The notes under the pieces: model-generated
Told to the model about the DNA's origin: nothing
What the model saw: only the letters and a program-made list of their open reading frames with translations
Databases searched by the model: none
From: Jatrophihabitans sp. GAS493
GTDB taxonomy: Bacteria > Actinomycetota > Actinomycetes > Mycobacteriales > Jatrophihabitantaceae
Assembly: GCF_900230215.1 (NCBI RefSeq)
Contig: NZ_LT907982.1
Location: forward strand, 4,387,568 to 4,451,567
Direction: 5' to 3'
Length of the DNA stretch: 64,000 nucleotides
Program-made: the position numbers and the translations under genes
In this document: piece after piece, positions 53,180 through 61,833 of the stretch
Layout of the letters: every line of letters begins with the position of its first letter
Numbering within the stretch: position 1 is the stretch's first letter

Positions 53180-54292
53180 TCAGGAGACGATGTGCATTTC
53201 GTGGCTGGTGTTGTTCAGGCGCCGGCCCCCGGTTTCGGTGACCGTGACGATGTCCTCGATCCGCACGCCGAAGCGCCCGGGCAGGTAGATGCCCGGCTCG
53301 ATCGAGAAGCACATGCCGGGTTCGAGTTCGCGGGCCTCGCCCTCCACCATGTACGGCGGTTCGTGGGTGGTGAGGCCGATCCCGTGGCCCGTCCGGTGGA
53401 TGAAGTATTCGCCGTACCCGGCGTCGGTGATGACCTTCCGAGCCGCCCGGTCGATCTCCTGGCACCCGACGCCCGGGCGAACGGCCTCAAAGCCGGCCTG
53501 CTGAGCCTCCCGGACGATGTCGAATACTTCCCGCTCCTGCGGTGTCGGATCTCCGACGTGCACGGTGCGGGTGGTGTCCGATCCGTAACCGTCCTTCAAT
53601 CCCCCGAAGTCGAGCACCACCATGTCGCCGGGCTGGATGACCCGGTCGCTCACCTCGTGGTGCGGGTTCGCACCGTTGGGACCGGACCCGACCACGGTGA
53701 AGTCGACCTGAGAATGTCCATACTTTCTCAGTCGGTTCGCCAGTTCGTCGCCCAGTTCGCGCTCGGTGCGCCCGGCGAAGGAGACCCCGACGATCTCCTC
53801 GAAGGTGGCGTCGGCCGCGGCCCCGGCGGAGGCCAGCCGGGCCAGCTCGTCATCGTCCTTGATCGCGCGCAGCATAGGCAGCGTCTCGGTCATCGAGGTG
53901 TAGGTCGACTTGGGCAGGTGGGCCTGCAGCCCGAGCAGATGCATCGCCCACGCGCTGTCGGAGATGGCGTACCGCCCACCCGGCTCCAGCAGTTGCGCGG
54001 CGGCGGCGTAGGGGTCACTGCCGTCGGTCCAGTCGGTGAGGCTGGTGACCGCGACCCCCGGTGCCCCTTCAGCGTCCGGACGCTCCAGGATCGGGACGAG
54101 GAGAGCCGGATCGTGGCTCTGCTGGAGCACCAGCATGGTGATCCGCTCGGTGATGGCGGTCGGCTGATAGCCCGTGAAATACACCAGATCGGGTCCCGGG
54201 GTGACCAGCACGCCGGTGAGCCCGGCCCGCGTCGCGTCGCTGACCGCTCGCTGCATCCGCTGCGCGAAATCGGCTGTGGTGAAGGGCTGCAT
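53180..54292 (-). CDS. M24-family Xaa-Pro aminopeptidase
   Basis: The 370-aa protein starts MQPFTTADFAQRMQRAVS at 54292. The frame stays open far upstream but that part lies antisense or out of frame to the M20 gene. The N-terminal creatinase-like domain (VLVTPGPDLVYFTGYQ) is followed by the metal site: Asp in VVLDFGGLKDGY, Asp in GSDTTRTVHVG, His in HRTGHGIGLTTHEPPY, and Glu in FSIEPGIY and GVRIEDIVTV. It would remove N-terminal residues before proline using two metal ions. Its start touches the M20 stop (TGATG), so the two peptidases are coupled. Confidence 0.93.
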   Translation of the reverse strand: MQPFTTADFAQRMQRAVSDATRAGLTGVLVTPGPDLVYFTGYQPTAITERITMLVLQQSHDPALLVPILERPDAEGAPGVAVTSLTDWTDGSDPYAAAAQLLEPGGRYAISDSAWAMHLLGLQAHLPKSTYTSMTETLPMLRAIKDDDELARLASAGAAADATFEEIVGVSFAGRTERELGDELANRLRKYGHSQVDFTVVGSGPNGANPHHEVSDRVIQPGDMVVLDFGGLKDGYGSDTTRTVHVGDPTPQEREVFDIVREAQQAGFEAVRPGVGCQEIDRAARKVITDAGYGEYFIHRTGHGIGLTTHEPPYMVEGEARELEPGMCFSIEPGIYLPGRFGVRIEDIVTVTETGGRRLNNTSHEMHIVS

Positions 54293-55695
54293 CAGGCACC
54301 GGTCCGGGCGTAGCGCTCGAGGAAGAGGGCCTCGGCGAGGGCGGCGTGCTCGATCTCGCTCGGGTTGACGCTCTCGTTCGGGGCGTGGATCAGGCAGAGC
54401 GGCTCCTCCACCCCCATAAGGAAGATCTCGGCGTCCGGGAAGGTGTCGGCGAAGACATTGCACAGCGGGATCGAGCCGCCCTGCCCGGCGGTGGCCAACG
54501 GCCGACCGTAGGACTCCTCCAGGGCGCTCTTGAGCGCGTCGAACCCCCGTCCCTGCAGCGTCCCGACGAACGGATCTCCGACCGCCACCCGATCGATCGT
54601 GCAGCGCAGGCTCCACGGCACCCGCCTCTGCAGATGAGCGATCAGGGCATCCTGGGCCGCCTTCCCGTCGGCTCCCGGCGGAACGCGAAGACTCACTCGC
54701 GCCGAGGCTGACGCCTGCACCACCGACGCCGACCCGATCACCGGCGGGATATCGATGCCGAGAATGGTCACCGCCGGCCGGGCCCAGAGCAGGTCGGCCA
54801 CCGAGCCACTGCCGATGAGCTCGACTCCGTCCAGGACGTTGGCGTCGATGCGGAACTGGTCGGGTGGGTACTCGACGCCCTCCCATCGCTGGGTGTTCTC
54901 CAGGCCGTCGATGATCGTGTTTCCCTCGGTGTCCCGCAGCGAGGCGAGAATGGCCACCAGCGCGGCGACCGGGTCGGGGGCGGGGCCGCCGAACATGCCG
55001 GAGTGCATCGGGCTGCCCAGGGCCTCGAGCTTGATGTCGATGTTGGTCATGCCACGCAGCGTCGTCGTGAGGGTGGGAACACCGACGGCGAAGTTGCCGG
55101 TGTCGCAGACGAGGATCGCGTCGGCCCGCAGCAGCTCCGGGTTCTTGGGGACGAACTCCTCCAGGCCGCCGGTGCCCTGCTCCTCCGAACCTTCGCTGAT
55201 CAGCTTGATCGCGCAGCGGAAATCGCCGTACACCTGCTTCAGCGCGCGCAGTGCCGTCAGGTGCATGACGATGTTGCCCTTGCAGTCGGCCGAGCCGCGT
55301 CCGTACCACCGGCCATCCTTCTCGGTGAGTTCGAAGACCGGCGTGTGCCAATTCTCCTCGCCCAGCGGCGGTTGGACATCGTAGTGGCAGTACAGCAGCA
55401 CCGTCGGCACGTCCGGAGCGTCGCCACCAGCGGGGGTGGGTGCGGGGGTGGGTGCGGAAGTGGGTGCGGGGGCATTGCCGTGCACCGCCATGCTGCCGTC
55501 CGGTGTCGCCGACATGCTCATCTCCTGCAGTCCCACCTCCGCAAACGCGTCGATGAGCCACTGCGCGGTGCGGGTGCATTCTTCCTGTGGATAGAGCTTC
55601 GGGTCGGCCACCGATTTGTAGGCGACGAGTTGGGCGAGGTCTTCTCGCGCGCGCCCCATCAGGCCGGCGACTGCTTCGCGGAGTTCGGCGGACAT
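54292..55695 (-). CDS. M20-family metallopeptidase (dipeptidase)
   Basis: The 467-aa protein has the M20 metal motifs LLYCHYDVQPP (His and Asp, about residue 105), GRGSADCKGNIVMHLTALRA (bridging Asp), ISEGSEEQGTGGLEEF (catalytic Glu and metal Glu), and VCDTGNF. Its likeness is to dipeptidases of the DUG1/CNDP group, which cleave Cys-Gly and other dipeptides. An Ala/Pro/Thr-rich insertion from a 12-bp tandem repeat sits at about residues 75-95, before the metal site. It acts with the M24 peptidase encoded downstream. Confidence 0.92.
   Translation of the reverse strand: MSAELREAVAGLMGRAREDLAQLVAYKSVADPKLYPQEECTRTAQWLIDAFAEVGLQEMSMSATPDGSMAVHGNAPAPTSAPTPAPTPAGGDAPDVPTVLLYCHYDVQPPLGEENWHTPVFELTEKDGRWYGRGSADCKGNIVMHLTALRALKQVYGDFRCAIKLISEGSEEQGTGGLEEFVPKNPELLRADAILVCDTGNFAVGVPTLTTTLRGMTNIDIKLEALGSPMHSGMFGGPAPDPVAALVAILASLRDTEGNTIIDGLENTQRWEGVEYPPDQFRIDANVLDGVELIGSGSVADLLWARPAVTILGIDIPPVIGSASVVQASASARVSLRVPPGADGKAAQDALIAHLQRRVPWSLRCTIDRVAVGDPFVGTLQGRGFDALKSALEESYGRPLATAGQGGSIPLCNVFADTFPDAEIFLMGVEEPLCLIHAPNESVNPSEIEHAALAEALFLERYARTGA
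55432..55467. repeat. 12-bp tandem repeat in the M20 peptidase gene
   Basis: GGGGGTGGGTGC occurs at 55432-55443 and 55444-55455, with a variant at 55456-55467. It codes for the Ala-Pro-Thr-Pro type insert. Confidence 0.8.
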
Positions 55696-55739
55696 TGGTC
55701 TTCCCTTCGTTTTGCCCAGCTGCTGCTTGCGCTACGGCG

Positions 55740-57251
55740 CTACACCGAGGCCGCTGACGCGCTGGCCGGGGTGGGGATCGTCGTGGTGGCGGCCGCCGCG
55801 GCCGCAGCCCGGTCGATGGGGCGAGGCGGAGCGGGGCGATGCCGCACCGCGGCCACCACAGCCAGCAGCACGCCACCGAGGCACATGATCGCCATCAGCA
55901 GACAGGCGCGGGCCAGCCCCGTCGCCAGCGCATCGCCGCCCGATGCCCCGCCGCTCAGGTGGTTGGCGGTCACGCTCGAGTAGACGGCGCCCACCCCGGC
56001 CACGGCCAGCGACCCGCCGACATAGCGGGCCATGTTCGAGATACCGGAGGCCTGGCCGACCTCCTCTGGCGCCACCACCGCGGTAGAGGCGGCCGACGCC
56101 GGCCCGTTGGAGAGGCCGAGCCCGGCCGAGGCGATCAGCAGGGGCACTACCAGGGCGCCGTAGGTCCAGGAGGCGTGGACGAACGACAACGCCACCAGAC
56201 CTACGGTGGCGGCGATGAAGCCGATTCCGATCGCCGCCCGAGCCCCGATCTTCACCGCGATCGGGGTGATCAACGGGGTGATCGCGATCAGCGCACCAGC
56301 GGCCGGCAGGGTTGCCAGCCCCGCCTCGAGCGCGGTCATCCCGAAGGCCGTCGGGTCCTGGAAGTACAGGCTGAGGACGTACATGAGCCCGTTGAGCACA
56401 CCGGCCACGATCAGAATCGCCAGGGTTGCCCCGACGAGAGCGCGGTTGGCGAACAACTGCAGATCGACGAGCGGTGCGGCCACCCTGCCCTCCACCAGCA
56501 CGAAGGCGACCACACTCGCCGCGGAGAGGATCAGGCACCCGATGGTCGCCAACGACGTCCAACCCCACTGGCTTCCCTCGCTCAGCGCCAGCACCACCGG
56601 CACCAGGATCGCCGCGATCAGCACCGTGCCGTAGACGTCGATGGAGTGCGAGCGATCCGGGTCGCGGGACTCGCTGACGGTCATGATCGTCAGCGGAATG
56701 CAGGCGGCGGCGATCAGCGCGTCGATCCAGAACAATCCCTGCCAGCCGGTCGAACTGACGAGGACTCCTCCCAACAGCGGCCCGAGCGCGGCCCCGGCCG
56801 CCGAGGCGGCGCCCCAGAGCGTGATCGCTCTCATCTGCGCTGCCCCCGATGCCGCGACCGAGAGCAGACTCATCCCGCAGGCCAGAATCGTGGAGCCGGC
56901 GGCGCCTTGGATCATCCGCCCGATGATCACTCCCGCGGAGTTGGTCGACAGGGCGATGAGCGCACATGAGGCGACGAAGAGGATGAGGCCGCCGAGGAAG
57001 ATGCGACGGCGACCGAATACGTCGCCCAGGGCGCCTGAGGTGACGATCACCGCGGCACCGACGAGCATGTAGCCGGTGACGGCCCACTGCAGGGTAGAGA
57101 TGGGAGCATTCAGATCGTCACTGATGGCCGGCAGCAGAATCGTCACGGCCGAGGTGTTGGCGTTCACCACCAGCGCCGAGACACACGCGGCGGTGAGCAC
57201 TCCCCAATGAGCCGCGGTGCCGGCCTCTGCGGTAGGGCTGGCAGCGGTCAC
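55740..57251 (-). CDS. DHA2-type MFS transporter
   Basis: The 503-aa protein has 14 membrane helices. Motif A reads GALGDVFGRRRIFLGG; TLQWAVTGYMLVGAAVIV and VSSTGWQGLFWIDALIA belong to the DHA2 pattern. It starts by ATGA overlap with the preceding 154-aa gene, so it is part of the permease operon. It ends 44 bases before the M20 start, consistent with continued transcription. Substrate may be a peptide, amino acid or drug. Confidence 0.9.
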   Translation of the reverse strand: MTAASPTAEAGTAAHWGVLTAACVSALVVNANTSAVTILLPAISDDLNAPISTLQWAVTGYMLVGAAVIVTSGALGDVFGRRRIFLGGLILFVASCALIALSTNSAGVIIGRMIQGAAGSTILACGMSLLSVAASGAAQMRAITLWGAASAAGAALGPLLGGVLVSSTGWQGLFWIDALIAAACIPLTIMTVSESRDPDRSHSIDVYGTVLIAAILVPVVLALSEGSQWGWTSLATIGCLILSAASVVAFVLVEGRVAAPLVDLQLFANRALVGATLAILIVAGVLNGLMYVLSLYFQDPTAFGMTALEAGLATLPAAGALIAITPLITPIAVKIGARAAIGIGFIAATVGLVALSFVHASWTYGALVVPLLIASAGLGLSNGPASAASTAVVAPEEVGQASGISNMARYVGGSLAVAGVGAVYSSVTANHLSGGASGGDALATGLARACLLMAIMCLGGVLLAVVAAVRHRPAPPRPIDRAAAAAAATTTIPTPASASAASV

Positions 57252-57712
57252 TTCTGCCTAATCACGTCGGCGGTCTTGAGCTTGTCGATGGTGTCCTGAT
57301 ACTTGTCCAGCTTCTCCGGGCAGTAGGTCTGCAGGATCAGCGCCTCGCCCTGCAGGACCCGGCGGTCGACGATCACCGGTCGCTGCCCGACGAAGGACGC
57401 GCCGTTGCTCAGGAGGGAGAAGAGCGTTGCCTTACCGAGTGAGTTGGCCGGGTTGTCACAGACCGCTCCCCCGTCAGTGCCGAATGTCCTTACCAGCACC
57501 TCCTCGTCCGGGGAGGTCAGGCCGGCCGAGGAGAGCTTCTGCGACAGGGTGTGGGCCTTGTCCTTGGCCTCCTGGTCGGTCTTGGCCCCGTTGAAGGCGA
57601 CGAGCCCGATGACGGCCAGGATCACCACGACAATCCCGACGACCCAGTACAGCCAGCGGTTGCTGGAATCAGAGACCTCGGGCGCCGGTGCACCCGCTTC
57701 GGCGGTGGTCAT
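57248..57712 (-). CDS. Single-pass membrane protein of unknown function
   Basis: I recognise no named family. The 154-aa protein has an N-terminal tail of about 18 residues, one membrane helix (WLYWVVGIVVVILAVIGLV, about residues 20-38) and a soluble domain of about 110 residues. The domain has two Cys (GGAVCDNPANS and LQTYCPEKLDKY) that could pair outside the cell. It overlaps both neighbours by four bases, between an amino-acid permease and an MFS carrier, so a role in transport or in sensing its substrate is likely. Confidence 0.75.
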   Translation of the reverse strand: MTTAEAGAPAPEVSDSSNRWLYWVVGIVVVILAVIGLVAFNGAKTDQEAKDKAHTLSQKLSSAGLTSPDEEVLVRTFGTDGGAVCDNPANSLGKATLFSLLSNGASFVGQRPVIVDRRVLQGEALILQTYCPEKLDKYQDTIDKLKTADVIRQK

Positions 57713-59199
57713 GACGTCACCGCCGCGTCAGTAGATTCCTCCGTCTTCCAGCTGGGTTTGCGCAACTTCAGGAACAGCCATGGCGGGATCAGCCCGATCA
57801 GAACCGTTCCGGCCAGGATCACTCCCACGTAGGTGCCGGCGTTGCCGCTCTCGAACTGCGACGGCGGGACGAAGCCGATCACGATCGCGGCGGCGGAGGC
57901 CAGGAACCCGACGGCGCAGAGGAAGCCCAGCATCGGGGCCCGATAGCCTCGCTCGACATCGGGCTGGGTCCTTCGTAGTCGCACGGCGGCTACGAACATC
58001 AGCAGATACACGATGAGATACACCTGCGTGGTCATCACGCTCAGGATCCAGTACGCGCTGGAGACCGACGGGATGAGCGCGTAGAACAAGGCGATTATTG
58101 TGGTCACCCCGCCCTGCGCCACCAGGATGTTCACCGGCACACCATTGGAGTTGGTGCGCTGGAACATCGGCGGGAGGTACCCCTCCTGATTTGCGATAAG
58201 CACCAGGCCCTTGGACGGGCCGGCCAACCAGGTCAGCATCCCGCCGGCTGAGGCGCAGACCAGTGCTATCGCCACGATCGGCACCAGCCGGGTGATGTGG
58301 AAGTAGGCGAAGAACTCCGAGAAGGCCTGCATCACGCCGGCGGTGAGGCTGAGCTGGTCGGCCGGAACGACCCAGCTGATAGCCAGAGCCGGCAGGATGA
58401 AGATGAGCAGCACCAGCCCACAGGCGAAGAACATCGCCTTCGGAAACTCCTTACGCGGGTTGCGTAGGGAGGAGACGTGTACCGCGTTCATCTCCATACC
58501 GGAGTAGGAGAGGAAGTTGTTCACGATCAACACCAGGCTGGCGATACCGGTCCACGCCGGAAGGAGGTGAGCCGAATCCATCGGCGCCGCCGAGGCGTTG
58601 CCCTGGAACAGATAGATGAGGCCAAGAACCACGAGAATCGCGCCCGGGACGAGCGTTCCGATGATCAGGCCGCTGGAGGCCAGTTTCGCGATCCCACCGG
58701 TGCCGCCGCGGGCCGACATGAAGACGCCGGCCCAGAAGACCGTGACGATCACGATGCCGGTGTAGACACCGTTGGACGCAAGCTCCGGATTGAAGACGTA
58801 GGCGAGTGTGCTCGCGACGAAGCCCAGCAGTGTCGGATAGTAGAAGATCGTCATGGCGAACTGACACCAGACGGCCAGCAGACCCCACGGGCCCGAGAGA
58901 CCCTCGCTCACCCACCGAAACACCCCGCCTGACCAGCCCGAGGCCAGCTCGGCGGCGACCAGCGACTGCGGCAGCAGGAAGACGATCGCAGGAACCACAT
59001 AGAGGAAGACGCAAGCCAACCCGTAGACCGCCATCGTCGGCGCCGACCGCAGGCTCGCGACCGATGCGGTGGTCATGAACGCCAGCGAAAGCCAGGTGAT
59101 CTTGTTCGGTTTCGGGATCGCCACGGCCTTCGCGGTCTTCGACCCAACCACTCTCGACTTAGCGGTCAGGTCATTGGCTGGAACATCCATCGCGGACAT
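57709..59199 (-). CDS. APC-superfamily amino acid permease (GadC/antiporter-like)
   Basis: The 496-aa protein has 12 membrane helices. Features of the glutamate:GABA antiporter-like APC group are the early ITWLSLAFMTTASVASLRSAP, GWSGGVFRWVSEGL in helix 2/3, and SYSGMEMNAVHVSSLRNPRK near residue 235. It exchanges or imports amino acids. It heads an operon with the 154-aa protein, the MFS carrier and, with a gap of 44 bases, two peptidases. A copy of the 17-bp palindrome lies 151 bases upstream. Confidence 0.9.
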   Translation of the reverse strand: MSAMDVPANDLTAKSRVVGSKTAKAVAIPKPNKITWLSLAFMTTASVASLRSAPTMAVYGLACVFLYVVPAIVFLLPQSLVAAELASGWSGGVFRWVSEGLSGPWGLLAVWCQFAMTIFYYPTLLGFVASTLAYVFNPELASNGVYTGIVIVTVFWAGVFMSARGGTGGIAKLASSGLIIGTLVPGAILVVLGLIYLFQGNASAAPMDSAHLLPAWTGIASLVLIVNNFLSYSGMEMNAVHVSSLRNPRKEFPKAMFFACGLVLLIFILPALAISWVVPADQLSLTAGVMQAFSEFFAYFHITRLVPIVAIALVCASAGGMLTWLAGPSKGLVLIANQEGYLPPMFQRTNSNGVPVNILVAQGGVTTIIALFYALIPSVSSAYWILSVMTTQVYLIVYLLMFVAAVRLRRTQPDVERGYRAPMLGFLCAVGFLASAAAIVIGFVPPSQFESGNAGTYVGVILAGTVLIGLIPPWLFLKLRKPSWKTEESTDAAVTS

Positions 59200-59350
59200 G
59201 AACTCTCCCTTGAGCCATCACTCACGCGCACAACTATTTGCCAGGTTCGTTGACCGGCAGGGACCGCCGAACGACAATCACGTCGACGGTTAGCCAGCCA
59301 ACGGCATCGAAACTCTGAATAGAGCTTTCGCAACTTGCAACGGACCCGCA

Positions 59351-59367
59351 TCATCCGTTTCGAATGA
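59351..59367. promoter_or_regulatory. 17-bp palindromic operator candidate, copy 4
   Basis: TCATCCGTTTCGAATGA matches the palindrome with one arm mismatch. It lies between the amino-acid permease start (151 bases away) and the stop of the next gene on the same strand. Confidence 0.55.
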
Positions 59368-59437
59368 AAGCTGATCAAACTGCCGGCGAAACTCGCGGCT
59401 TCCAATGGTTCGCCGGCGCTGCCTTAACGAACCTTCG

Positions 59438-59830
59438 TCACTCGGCAATCTCTTTACCGTGGGCGGCCAGCGCCCAGATGACGACGACGCTGAGAGCGAT
59501 GATGAGGATGGCCCAGACCGGGTAGTACGGCAGCCACAGGAAGTTCGTGATCGCGATGGCGGCGGCGAAGATGACGCCGAGGATCCGCGCCCACAGGAAA
59601 CCGCTGAGCAAGCCGATTCCGGCGGCCAGCGTGAGCAGGCCGAGAACCAGGTGGATCCAGCCCCAGGTTGCTACGTTGACCTTGTAGACGTAGTCCGGGC
59701 TGATCACGTAGTAATGCTGGCGAATAATTGCGGCCAGGCCCTGCAAGATGTCAAAACCGCCAAGGACCATCATCGTGATGGCGGCAAACAGCGTCAGGCC
59801 GACCGCAGTATTGCTTCTGGTTGTGGTCAT
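59438..59830 (-). CDS. Small four-helix membrane protein (DUF7144-like)
   Basis: The 130-aa protein starts MTTTRSNTAVGLTLF after GAGGGAGAAACG; an in-frame ATG 36 bases up is less well placed. Four hydrophobic segments are visible: VGLTLFAAITMMVLGGFDIL, WIHLVLGLLTLAAGIGLL, WARILGVIFAAAIAITNFLW and WAILIIALSVVVIWAL. The pattern GGxDILQGLAAI then WGWIHLVLGLLTLAAG is typical of a family of small actinobacterial membrane proteins, often stress-related. It lies between two palindrome copies. Confidence 0.82.
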   Translation of the reverse strand: MTTTRSNTAVGLTLFAAITMMVLGGFDILQGLAAIIRQHYYVISPDYVYKVNVATWGWIHLVLGLLTLAAGIGLLSGFLWARILGVIFAAAIAITNFLWLPYYPVWAILIIALSVVVIWALAAHGKEIAE

Positions 59831-59964
59831 CGTTTCTCCCTCTTGCGAATGCGCCGCCACTGTCATGGCCGACCGCTGCTGCTATTTCCTTCTACCGCGA
59901 TATTTCGTTTGGCCGATCAGCTCGGCCCACCCATGAAGTGAAATCCGACGCCGGCCTTGCCCGG

Positions 59965-59981
59965 TCATCCTCGAAGCATGA
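59965..59981. promoter_or_regulatory. 17-bp palindromic operator candidate, copy 5
   Basis: TCATCCTCGAAGCATGA matches TCAT...ATGA with one arm mismatch within the palindrome, 134 bases upstream of the small membrane protein start. Confidence 0.45.
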
Positions 59982-60030
59982 AATCGAGGGGGACCACTGA
60001 CCGGGCAGGCACGGCGTCGTCAATTGCGTC

Positions 60031-60073
60031 CGACTAGCCAATCGGGACCGACTAGTCAATCGGGACCGACTAG
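60031..60073. repeat. 18-bp tandem repeat starting at the SHOCT-gene stop codon
   Basis: Plus-strand units CGACTAGCCAATCGGGAC (60031-60048) and CGACTAGTCAATCGGGAC (60049-60066) are followed by CGACTAG (60067-60073). On the minus strand the gene's TAG stop begins the array, and the unit length keeps two more TAG codons in frame. Confidence 0.9.
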
Positions 60074-60486
60074 GAGAGCGCCTTGGCCTTAGCCTGCTGG
60101 AACTCGGCGTCGGTGAGCACGCCCTGCTTGCGGAGGTCATCCAGCCGTGCGATCTCCTCAGCTGCTCCCGGGGTGTCCTTACTGACCGTCTGGACGTACT
60201 GGCGGAACTGGGCCTCGCGCTGCTGGGCGTCCGCCTGGGCGTGAGCACCCATCTTCGAGCCGCGAGCGATCAGGTAGACGAAGACACCCAGGTACGGAAG
60301 GACGATGATGAAGATCGTCCACAGGGCCTTGCTCCAGCCCCCGAGGTCCGGACTCCGGAAGATGTCGCCGAAGACCACGATCAGCATCCAGATCCAAATG
60401 AAGAAGAGGAAGAACCACAGCATGGACCAGAAGACCTGTCCGGTGCCGAAGTCGCTTGCTTCGATCAGTTGATGCGCTTTGATCAT
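60070..60486 (-). CDS. SHOCT/PLDc_N-type small membrane protein
   Basis: The 138-aa protein starts MIKAHQLIEASDFGTGQVFW. Two membrane segments (MLWFFLFFIWIWMLIVVFGD and LWTIFIIVLPYLGVFVYLIARG) match the PLDc_N domain. The C-terminal SHOCT domain reads EIARLDDLRKQGVLTDAEFQ and QAKAKAL. Such proteins are abundant in actinobacteria and probably serve in membrane stress or protein oligomerisation. The longer reading frame upstream runs into the divergent promoter. Its promoter region shares a palindrome with the SpoIIE-type phosphatase. Confidence 0.87.
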   Translation of the reverse strand: MIKAHQLIEASDFGTGQVFWSMLWFFLFFIWIWMLIVVFGDIFRSPDLGGWSKALWTIFIIVLPYLGVFVYLIARGSKMGAHAQADAQQREAQFRQYVQTVSKDTPGAAEEIARLDDLRKQGVLTDAEFQQAKAKALS

Positions 60487-60548
60487 TTGGTAGTGCCTCT
60501 CGAGTAGGTTATTCGTGTTGATAGTTGCTCCCCTGGGGCGGGCGGCCA

Positions 60549-60565
60549 TCATCCGTACCGGATGA
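60549..60565. promoter_or_regulatory. 17-bp palindromic operator candidate, copy 6 (perfect)
   Basis: TCATCCGTACCGGATGA has perfect 7-bp arms around TAC. It lies between divergent genes, 62 bases from the SHOCT start and 68 bases from the phosphatase start. Confidence 0.65.
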
Positions 60566-60633
60566 ACTGTCGGCGGCGGCGGTGGTTGAGGGCTCACTCA
60601 GTCCGACGGCGGCCCGCGTGGTTAAATCTGCAA

Positions 60634-61833
60634 GTGGAGGAGGTTCAGGAAGCGGATTTTCAGCGGGACGTGCTCTCCCTCGTGGACACCTCCCTCGACG
60701 CGCTCGACGTCGATGACCTGCTGACCCATCTCCTGGAGCGAGTACGCGGCATCCTCGACGCTGACACCGCCGCCGTGCTGATGCGGGCCGACGGCGCGGA
60801 CGTGCTGATCGCCCGGGCCGCCTGTGGCCTGGAGGAGGAGGTCCGCCAGGGCGTGCGGATCCCGATCGGTACAGGCTTTGCCGGGGTGATCGCCGCCACC
60901 GGGCAGCCGCTGCTGCTGGAACGAATCGACGCCACCACCGTCCACAACCCGATCCTGTGGGAGAAGGGCATCCAGATGATGCTCGGCGTTCCGCTGCTCA
61001 GCGGGGACGAAGTGCTCGGCGTGATCCACGTCGGCCGCCTTGAGGACCGGACCTTCACCGAAGCCGACACCCAACTTCTCGAAGTTGTGGCCGCCCGCGT
61101 CACCACCGCCGTCCAGGCCCGACAGCTGGCCATCGAGACGGCGGCCGCGCGCCTGCTGGAGCGCAGCCTGCAGCCCGCTGAACTGCCACGAATCCCGGGC
61201 CTGGAGTTCGCCGCCCGCTACGTACCGGCTGAGGGGCGCGCCGTCGGCGGCGACTGGTACGACGCCTTCATATCCCCCTCGGGTCAGCTCTGGCTGGTCA
61301 CCGGTGATGTCGCCGGCCACGGGCTCAATGCCGCCGTCGTGATGGGCCGGATGAAGAGTGCCTTCCGCTCCTTCACCCTCGTCAACGACGACCCGGCCGA
61401 AGTCCTGACCCTCACCGATCGCAAGTTGCAGCACTTCGAGCCCGGCGCGATGCTGACCATCGTCTGTGCCGCGCTGCGACCGCCCTACGACGAGATCCGT
61501 ATCAGCTCGGCCGGACACCTGCCACCGGTCATCCTGCAGCGCGGCCAAGCGGCCGAGCTTGCCCCGATCGCGGTCGGGCCCCCGCTGGGCGTCAGACTGG
61601 CCACCCGCCGACTGACGACGACCCATGAGTTCCCGCCCGGATCAGAACTGGTCCTCTATACCGACGGCCTCATCGAACGGCGCGACGAGCCGATTGACGA
61701 GGGTCTGCTACGACTTCGCCGCGCCATGGTCGATGCCCATCCGGAGGCGCTCTGCCAGCAACTGATGCACCATCTCGTCGGCGGCGCGCCTCTGCAGGAC
61801 GACACAGCGCTGCTAGTCGTTCGCCGCCGCTAG
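60634..61833 (+). CDS. GAF-SpoIIE PP2C-type serine phosphatase (RsbU-like)
   Basis: From the GTG at 60634 the protein is 399 aa (VEEVQEADFQRDVLSLVDTS); an ATG at 60562 would add 24 Arg-rich residues with no family likeness and would overlap the palindrome. Residues about 20-165 form a GAF domain (LDADTAAVLMRADGAD, GIQMMLGVPLLSGDEVLGVI). The rest is a SpoIIE/PP2C domain: RYVPAEGRAVGGDWYDAF and TGDVAGHGLNAAVVM carry the metal-binding Asp residues, with LQDDTALLVVRRR at the end. It would dephosphorylate an anti-anti-sigma factor in response to a small ligand. No such partner gene is in this window. Confidence 0.88.
   Translation: MEEVQEADFQRDVLSLVDTSLDALDVDDLLTHLLERVRGILDADTAAVLMRADGADVLIARAACGLEEEVRQGVRIPIGTGFAGVIAATGQPLLLERIDATTVHNPILWEKGIQMMLGVPLLSGDEVLGVIHVGRLEDRTFTEADTQLLEVVAARVTTAVQARQLAIETAAARLLERSLQPAELPRIPGLEFAARYVPAEGRAVGGDWYDAFISPSGQLWLVTGDVAGHGLNAAVVMGRMKSAFRSFTLVNDDPAEVLTLTDRKLQHFEPGAMLTIVCAALRPPYDEIRISSAGHLPPVILQRGQAAELAPIAVGPPLGVRLATRRLTTTHEFPPGSELVLYTDGLIERRDEPIDEGLLRLRRAMVDAHPEALCQQLMHHLVGGAPLQDDTALLVVRRR

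Noticed and set aside
54293-55876. N-terminal extension that would make the M24 peptidase 898 aa
   Set aside because: The extension is out of frame with, and on the same strand as, the well supported M20 gene, and is Arg/Pro-rich without domains.
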